Positions 59,252 to 64,000 of a DNA stretch of 64,000 bases are shown here, piece by piece. Source of the stretch: Thermoanaerobaculum aquaticum (GTDB taxonomy: Bacteria > Acidobacteriota > Thermoanaerobaculia > Thermoanaerobaculales > Thermoanaerobaculaceae). The translations under genes were made by a program, and so were the position numbers. The notes under the pieces are model-generated. The model made no database searches. It saw only the letters and a list, made by a program, of their open reading frames with translations, and was not told where the DNA came from. The stretch lies in assembly GCF_000687145.1 (NCBI RefSeq), contig NZ_JMFG01000006.1:1-64000 (forward strand), written 5' to 3'. Numbering within the stretch: the stretch's first letter is position 1; every line of letters begins with the position of its first letter.

Positions 59252-60447
59252 TGCTTTCCCTTATCACCGCCGGGGAGTCCCACGGCCCTGAGCTTTTGGC
59301 GGTGCTTTCCGGTTTGCCTTCGGGCTTGCGCCTTTCCCGGGAAGCCATTGACCGGGAGCTGGCCCGCCGCCAGCACGGTTTTGGCCGTGGAGGTCGCCAA
59401 AAAATCGAAAAGGACCAGGTGGAGGTGCGGGCCGGCCTCCGCAACGGAGTCACCCTGGGCTCGCCGTTGGTGCTCGCCATCCGCAACCGGGACTTTGAAA
59501 ACTGGGCGAAGATCATGGACCCTTGGGAAACCGACCCGGCGCAAGCCGCGCGTCGGCAGGTCACTGCCCCGCGGCCGGGGCACGCCGATCTTGCCGGTGC
59601 CTGGAAGTTCAACCACCGGGAGGACCTCCGCAACGTCCTGGAGCGGGCCTCGGCGCGGGAAACCGCGGCGCGGGTGGCCGCAGGGGCGGTGTGTAAGCAG
59701 TTCTTGGCCAACTTCGGGGTGGAGGTTCGCTCGGGGGTGTTGGCCCTTGGGGAAAAGGTGCTGCACCCAGGGCCCCCTTCCTTTGAGCTTTTGGCCCAGG
59801 TGGACGACCACTCCCCCCTGCGCACGCCCTTTCCGGAAAAAGAGGCGGAGCTTGTGGCTTACGTGGAAGCCGTCAAACACCAGGGCGACACCCTGGGCGG
59901 CATCGTTGGGGTGGTGGCCCGGGGCGTTCCCCCGGGCTTGGGCTCCTACACCCAGTGGGACGAGCGCTTGGACGGACAGCTGGCGCAAGCCGTCATGGCG
60001 GTGCAAGCGGTGAAATCGGTGGTGATCGGAGCGGGTTGGGAGGTGGCGTTGGGGCCGGGTTCCAAAGCCCACGACCCCATCGTGCCCGGCACCCGGGGCC
60101 TGCGCCGCAGCTCCAACCACGCCGGTGGTCTGGAGGGGGGAGTCACCAACGGCGAGGACATCGTGCTGCGGGCGGCCATGAAGCCCATTTCCACCCTCCG
60201 GGAGCCCCTGCCTTCCGTGGATTTGGCCACGCTGGAAGCAAGACCGGCCGCTTACGAGCGTTCGGACGTGACCGCAGTTCCCGCTTTAGGTGTGATCCTG
60301 GAAAACGTGGTGGCCTTTGTGTTGGCGCGGGCGTTCCTCGCCAAGTTTGGTGGAGACCACATGGACGACGTCCGGGCTTCCTTCGAAGCCTACCAAAAGC
60401 GGCTGGCCGGCTGGGGCCCGGAAGCTTTTTTGACGCCAAACTGTTAG
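59251..60447 (+). CDS. aroC: Chorismate synthase
   Basis: 398 residues. It converts EPSP to chorismate with reduced FMN, the last shared step of aromatic amino acid synthesis. Family blocks: TAGESHGPELLAVLSGLPSGL, RRQHGFGRGGRQKIEKD, the conserved RPGHADLAGAWKF, RASARETAARVAAGAV, RRSSNHAGGLEGGVTNGEDI and FGGDHMDDVRASFEAY. The start overlaps the M28 stop by one base (TAATG), although the functions are unrelated. ispH follows after 10 nt. Confidence 0.97.
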   Translation: MLSLITAGESHGPELLAVLSGLPSGLRLSREAIDRELARRQHGFGRGGRQKIEKDQVEVRAGLRNGVTLGSPLVLAIRNRDFENWAKIMDPWETDPAQAARRQVTAPRPGHADLAGAWKFNHREDLRNVLERASARETAARVAAGAVCKQFLANFGVEVRSGVLALGEKVLHPGPPSFELLAQVDDHSPLRTPFPEKEAELVAYVEAVKHQGDTLGGIVGVVARGVPPGLGSYTQWDERLDGQLAQAVMAVQAVKSVVIGAGWEVALGPGSKAHDPIVPGTRGLRRSSNHAGGLEGGVTNGEDIVLRAAMKPISTLREPLPSVDLATLEARPAAYERSDVTAVPALGVILENVVAFVLARAFLAKFGGDHMDDVRASFEAYQKRLAGWGPEAFLTPNC

Positions 60448-60457
60448 CCGAGGCGGT

Positions 60458-61327
60458 ATGGGTGTGAAGATCAAGCGCGCGGAAAAGTACGGGTTTTGCT
60501 CCGGGGTAAGGGTGGCCGACATCAAAGTGCGCCGGTTTGCCCAAAGCGGCGGAAAAGCCGCCATCCTCGGTCAAGTGGTCCACAACGAGCGGGTGGTCGC
60601 GGACCTCGAAAAGCTGGGCGTTCGCACCGTGCAGCGTATGGAGGAGGCCACCGAGCCGGTCATTGTGTTTTCCGCCCACGGAGTGCCGCCTTCCTTCCAT
60701 CAAAAGGCCCGGGAGCTGGGCCTGGAAATCCTGGACACCACCTGCAAGTTCGTGTACGACATCCATAAAGAAGCCAAGCGCGCCCTGGAAGCCGGCATGC
60801 ATTTGGTTTTTATCGGGGAACGTCGCCACCGGGAGGTCATTGGTTACACCCACGACCTGGACCCCGCCTGCTACCACGTGATTCAAAGCCTGGAGGAAGC
60901 CCGGGCCGTGGACTGGCGCCAGTTTCCGGCTATCAAGATCCTGTACCAGACCACCCTCAACGCCGAAGACTTCGAAGAGGTGGTGCGGTACATCGAAAGC
61001 CAAAACCCCAACACCCACCGGGCCGACACCATTTGCTACGCCACCAAGGAAAACCAGGACGCCGCCCGCAAGCTGGCCCAGGATCCGGAGGTGGACCTGG
61101 TTTTGGTCATTGGCGGCAAAAACTCCGCCAACACCCGGCATCTTTTTGAGATTTGCCAGCGCTTTAAACCCACCTACCTCATCCAAGGTGCGGAAAACTT
61201 GCGCCCCGAATGGTTTGACAACGTTCGCTGCGTGGGCATCACCGCCGGTGCTTCCACCCCCGATTACGTGGTGGCGGAAGTGGAGGACGCCATCCGCCAG
61301 CTCACGGAAGCGGCTGCCGTCCGCTAG
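60458..61327 (+). CDS. ispH: 4-hydroxy-3-methylbut-2-enyl diphosphate reductase
   Basis: 289 residues, near family length. The last enzyme of the MEP isoprenoid pathway, with a [3Fe-4S]/[4Fe-4S] cluster held by three cysteines: C14 (KYGFCSGVRVAD), the Cys of LDTTCKFV (near 97) and that of ADTICYAT (near 190). GQVVHNERVV and FSAHGVPP carry the substrate-binding His residues. It converges with sfsA, and the stop codons overlap. Confidence 0.96.
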   Translation: MGVKIKRAEKYGFCSGVRVADIKVRRFAQSGGKAAILGQVVHNERVVADLEKLGVRTVQRMEEATEPVIVFSAHGVPPSFHQKARELGLEILDTTCKFVYDIHKEAKRALEAGMHLVFIGERRHREVIGYTHDLDPACYHVIQSLEEARAVDWRQFPAIKILYQTTLNAEDFEEVVRYIESQNPNTHRADTICYATKENQDAARKLAQDPEVDLVLVIGGKNSANTRHLFEICQRFKPTYLIQGAENLRPEWFDNVRCVGITAGASTPDYVVAEVEDAIRQLTEAAAVR

Positions 61328-62031
61328 CCCGCAGGCTGCAACACCACCGGTAGCGGCCGCGCGGGCCTGAGCTCCTCGAGGCTTGCCGCCACCTCCACCG
61401 CTGCAAACACCACGCCGGCTTGCGCCGCCTCCCAGGCAGCCCGGGCGTAATGGGGATCCACCTCCGCTGCCGCCCGCACCCGCAGGCTGTCGGTTCGCTG
61501 CACCACGTACACCACCGCCGTGCGCTCCCCACCTGCCGCCAGCTCTGCCAAAAGCCGCAGGTGCTTGGCCCCGCGGGCCGTCACCGCATCGGGAAACAGC
61601 GCCTCGCCGCCCTCCACCATGGTGATGTTTTTGACCTCCACCCAGAAAACACCGCGTCGGTCCACCAGCTGCAGGTCCAGCCGGCTCCCAGGGGCGGGGA
61701 CCACCTCTCGCCGTACGGAAAACGGCCGGTTAAGACCGGGAAGCAAAAGCAGGTTGGAGGTCAGCGCTTCCTCCGCCAAGCGCATGGCCCGCAGGGTGTT
61801 GACCCCAACCAGCGTGCTTCCCACCTCCACAATCTCCAGGCGAAACCGCAGCTTCCCCGAAACCGTGGGCAAAAGCCAGCAGCGGCGGCCCGGGTGAAAA
61901 ACGCCGGTGAGCCTGCCGGAGTTGGGGACATGGACCACCACCTCCTGGCCGTCGTTCAGCCGCACGTCGGCCAAAAACCGCTGGTACCTTCGCAGGAGGA
62001 CGCCTTCCACCAAAGGCTTTTCAAAGCGCAC
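61324..62031 (-). CDS. sfsA: Sugar fermentation stimulation protein A family nuclease-like protein
   Basis: 235 residues. Family blocks are EGVLLRRYQRFLADVRLNDG, VVHVPNSGRLTGVFHPG, LVGVNTLRAMRLAEEAL, RLDLQLVDRRGVFWVEVKNITMVEGG and FPDAVTARGAKHLRLLAEL, including the D...ExK-type nuclease core. SfsA is described as a DNA-binding protein with nuclease-like fold; its role is unclear. The GTG at 62031 gives family length and family N-terminus; ATG 62100 would add 23 unlike residues and lies in the rpmE promoter on the other strand. Confidence 0.85.
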   Translation of the reverse strand: MRFEKPLVEGVLLRRYQRFLADVRLNDGQEVVVHVPNSGRLTGVFHPGRRCWLLPTVSGKLRFRLEIVEVGSTLVGVNTLRAMRLAEEALTSNLLLLPGLNRPFSVRREVVPAPGSRLDLQLVDRRGVFWVEVKNITMVEGGEALFPDAVTARGAKHLRLLAELAAGGERTAVVYVVQRTDSLRVRAAAEVDPHYARAAWEAAQAGVVFAAVEVAASLEELRPARPLPVVLQPAG

Positions 62032-62094
62032 GGGCCAGTGTAACCCAGCGGCAGCCGCCGTTCCGAGCCAAGGCCAGAACGCCAAGTTGCGCGT

Positions 62095-62123
62095 TTGCAT
62101 CCTTGGCGCGAGGCTGCTACACT
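62095..62123 (+). promoter_or_regulatory. Putative rpmE promoter with leader hairpin
   Basis: TTGCAT (62095-62100), 17-bp spacer, TACACT (62118-62123). The leader that follows holds CCCACC-GCGA-GGTGGG (62130-62145), a GNRA-capped hairpin just before the ribosome-binding site GGGAGGTG, a possible site of translational control of L31. Confidence 0.5.
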
Positions 62124-62157
62124 CACCATCCCACCGCGAGGTGGGCCGGGAGGTGTT

Positions 62158-62361
62158 ATGAAAGAGGGAATTCATCCACCGTACTACGAGGTGGAGGTGC
62201 ACTGCGCGTGCGGGAACACCTGGAAAACCCGCTCCACCAAAAAGGAGCTGCGGCTGGAAATTTGCTCGGCGTGCCACCCGCTGTTCACCGGCAAGCAGAA
62301 GTTCGTGGACTCCGCCGGTATGGTGGAGCGCTTCCAGCGCCGTTACGGCAAGAAGCAGTAA
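62158..62361 (+). CDS. rpmE: 50S ribosomal protein L31 (zinc-binding type)
   Basis: 67 residues with C16, C18, C36 and C39 forming the zinc site of the C+ form ([25 protein letters not shown]). ATG 62158 follows GGGAGGTG; an upstream frame reading into the promoter is not coding. Zinc-dependent L31 can be swapped for a zinc-free paralogue when zinc is short in some bacteria; no paralogue is in this window. Confidence 0.96.
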   Translation: MKEGIHPPYYEVEVHCACGNTWKTRSTKKELRLEICSACHPLFTGKQKFVDSAGMVERFQRRYGKKQ

Positions 62362-62424
62362 CGGGACGGAAAGCTCGAGCGTCAGGGCGGCGGTGTGACC
62401 CTGGCGCTCGTGGTGTTTTTACCC

Positions 62425-63513
62425 ATGAACGACCTTCTCCCCAAGCTTGAGGAAATCGAAAGGACCTTCCAGGGCCTGCAAGAAGAGCAGGCTTCCCCCG
62501 AGGTTTTGGCCAACCCCGAGCGCCTGGCCGAGCTTTCCCGCAAGGTGGCGGAGCTGGCGCCGGTGGTGGAGTCCATCCGCGCCTACCGCAGCTTGCGGGA
62601 AAGGCAAGCGCAAGCCAGGGCCATGCTGGCCGAGGAAAAGGACCCCGAGCTTCTGGCGCTGGCCGAGGAGGAGCTTTCCCAGGTGAACGAGGCGCTGGAG
62701 CAAGCGGAAGCCGAGCTCAAGCTCATGCTCCTCCCCGCCGATCCCCACGACAGCCGCAACGTCATCCTTGAGGTTCGCGCCGGCACCGGCGGACAGGAAG
62801 CTGCGCTTTTTGCCGGCGAGCTTTTGCGCATGTATTTGCGGTACGCGGAGGCCAAGGGCTGGAAGGCAACCATTACCGAGCTTTCCGAGGCCGACCTGGG
62901 CGGGGTGAAAGAAGCGGTGGTGCTCATCGAGGGACGGGGCGCCTACTCCCGCTTGAAGTACGAGTCCGGCGTCCACCGGGTGCAAAGGGTGCCGGTCACC
63001 GAGGCTTCTGGCCGCATCCACACCTCAGCAGCCACGGTGGCGGTGCTCCCGGAAGCCGAGGACGTGGAAATCCAAATTGACCCCAAGGAGCTGCGCATTG
63101 ACACCTTTTGCTCGTCGGGCCATGGCGGTCAATCGGTGAATACCACGTATTCGGCGGTGCGCATCACCCACCTCCCCACCGGCATTGCCGTTTCCTGCCA
63201 GGATGAGCGCTCGCAAATTCAAAACCGCGCCAAGGCCATGCGCATCTTGAAATCCCGGCTTCTGGAAATCAAACAGCGGGAGCAGCAGGAAGCTTTGGCA
63301 GCACAGCGGCGCTCGCAGGTGGGCACCGGGGACCGCTCGGAAAAGATCCGCACCTACAACTTCCCCCAGTCCCGGGTCACCGACCACCGCATTGGCCTCA
63401 CCGTGTACCGTCTGCAGGAGGTTTTGGACGGGGAGCTGGACCTCATCCTCGACCCGCTCATCGCCCACTTCCAGGCCGAGCGCTTGAAGGAAGAGCTTGC
63501 CGCTTCGGCATGA
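62425..63513 (+). CDS. prfA: Peptide chain release factor 1
   Basis: 362 residues. It ends translation at UAA and UAG. The PxT codon-recognition motif is PVT in VQRVPVTEASGRIHTSAATV (near 195), and the peptidyl-hydrolysis GGQ lies in SSGHGGQSVNTT (near 233). Domain 1 is helical (1-105). ATG 62425 matches the usual N-terminus (NDLLPKLEEIERTFQGL) but has no clear Shine-Dalgarno; GTG 62395 is the alternative. Its presence shows that UAG is a normal stop in this organism. Confidence 0.96.
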   Translation: MNDLLPKLEEIERTFQGLQEEQASPEVLANPERLAELSRKVAELAPVVESIRAYRSLRERQAQARAMLAEEKDPELLALAEEELSQVNEALEQAEAELKLMLLPADPHDSRNVILEVRAGTGGQEAALFAGELLRMYLRYAEAKGWKATITELSEADLGGVKEAVVLIEGRGAYSRLKYESGVHRVQRVPVTEASGRIHTSAATVAVLPEAEDVEIQIDPKELRIDTFCSSGHGGQSVNTTYSAVRITHLPTGIAVSCQDERSQIQNRAKAMRILKSRLLEIKQREQQEALAAQRRSQVGTGDRSEKIRTYNFPQSRVTDHRIGLTVYRLQEVLDGELDLILDPLIAHFQAERLKEELAASA

Positions 63514-63932
63514 AACCCTGGAAAAACCTCCGCATCTTGCAGGAAGGAAAGTTCGTCTTGGGGGCCGCCGCCGCCGGCTGCGTGGTAGGCGCGGTGGCTG
63601 CGCTCATGGTGCCGCCGCTCCCCTGGGTGACGCCGCCCCTTTCCCCGGCTGCACAGGTAACCGTGCGCATCGCCCACGGGGTGGGGTTGGGGTGGTGGGC
63701 CGGCCTGTTTTGGGCTGTCTTTGCCGTGCTCCTGGCCCGCTCCCAACCGCAACGACCCGAGGTTTCCGCCTTGCCCACGCTGGGGCTCTGGGCAGCAGCG
63801 GCGGGGCTTTTTACGCTGGCGGTTTTTGTGCTCTTTGGCTTTTCCGCCCAGGTGAGCTTGCTTTCCAGCTTGATACTGGCGCTGATTGCCACCCGCGTGG
63901 GCCTTTTTTGGGCTTGTCGTGACCATCGCTGA
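63510..63932 (+). CDS. Small membrane protein between prfA and a prmC-like gene
   Basis: 140 residues with about four hydrophobic segments (16-35, 60-74, 90-107, 115-134). No family recognised. The start overlaps the prfA stop (ATGA) and the stop overlaps the next gene by 14 nt, so it belongs to the release-factor operon. It interrupts the usual direct prfA-prmC order. The first residues (MKPWKNLRILQEGKFVLG) are basic and probably cytoplasmic. Confidence 0.7.
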   Translation: MKPWKNLRILQEGKFVLGAAAAGCVVGAVAALMVPPLPWVTPPLSPAAQVTVRIAHGVGLGWWAGLFWAVFAVLLARSQPQRPEVSALPTLGLWAAAAGLFTLAVFVLFGFSAQVSLLSSLILALIATRVGLFWACRDHR

Positions 63933-64000
63933 GCTTTTGGCCGAAGCTCGAGCGCTGCTCAAACCCCGGGAGGGGATGCTCTTCCCCGAACGGGAAGCCC
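63919..64000 (+). CDS. prmC: 5' end of a probable PrmC (release-factor glutamine methyltransferase)
   Basis: Only 27 codons are in the window, from GTG 63919, reading TIAELLAEARALLKPREGML and on. This resembles the helical N-terminal domain of PrmC, and prmC usually follows prfA, whose GGQ glutamine it methylates. Assignment rests on position and a short match. Confidence 0.5.
   Translation, partial: MTIAELLAEARALLKPREGMLFPEREA

Overview
The window is a GC-rich bacterial chromosome segment, coded on both strands. Lipoproteins, an outer-membrane RND efflux system, a TonB-receptor remnant and a PilY1-like pilus protein show a Gram-negative (diderm) cell. High GC, many exported peptidases (S46, M28, glycosylasparaginase-like) and a YYY/TIGR03663 membrane cluster would suit a heterotrophic, possibly thermophilic member of Acidobacteriota (Thermoanaerobaculia-like). 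That placement is inference from gene content; no rRNA gene is present to test it.

Layout. 1-11353: the 3' part of a PilY1-like gene with Thr/Pro repeats, a class I methyltransferase, and three tightly packed polytopic proteins (a YYY/DUF2298 protein, a 1211-residue GT39-like + YYY fusion, and a TIGR03663/Agl23-like protein), a possible surface glycosylation locus. 11393-18521: argS, a CDGSH iron-sulfur protein with a TGS GTPase, a sodium/solute symporter, nth and mdh. Duplicated terminator-like repeats lie between nth and mdh, with a degenerate copy upstream of mdh. 18898-26264: the rimP-nusA-infB-DUF503-rbfA-nrnA-truB translation operon, preceded by a promoter and an attenuator-like hairpin. 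26336-29230: a PAP2 phosphatase and a BglII/BstYI-type restriction-modification pair of visibly lower GC, next to the 3' stump of a TonB-dependent receptor. 29293-36957: rpsO, pnp, an S46 dipeptidyl-peptidase and a large repeat-containing lipoprotein.

37166-44206 holds two regulatory modules. The first is arsR, a DUF318/ArsP-type permease and a CxxC thioredoxin-like protein, with two matching ATTTCG-N8-CGAAA operators, one of them on a near-consensus promoter. The second is a CHASE2 histidine kinase, an NtrC-type activator, a FecR-domain protein with a Met/Gly/His-rich tail and a Met/Gly/Asn-rich secreted protein. The last gene has a good sigma-54 -24/-12 promoter flanked by two copies of a 13-bp near-palindrome. 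The four-gene module fits no system I can name and is the best candidate for something undescribed. A CzcCBA-type efflux operon with a Cys-rich secreted protein follows on the other strand.

50484-57327 contains an FmdB zinc ribbon, a Tat-exported glycosylasparaginase-like hydrolase facing a lipoprotein amidohydrolase and a signal-bearing isoaspartyl methyltransferase, an FHA-GAF-PP2C regulator split by one in-frame TAG, and two unknown secreted proteins. 57479-64000 holds an M28 peptidase, aroC, ispH, sfsA, rpmE, prfA, a small membrane protein and the start of a probable prmC. No tRNA, rRNA, CRISPR array, insertion sequence or replication origin was seen.
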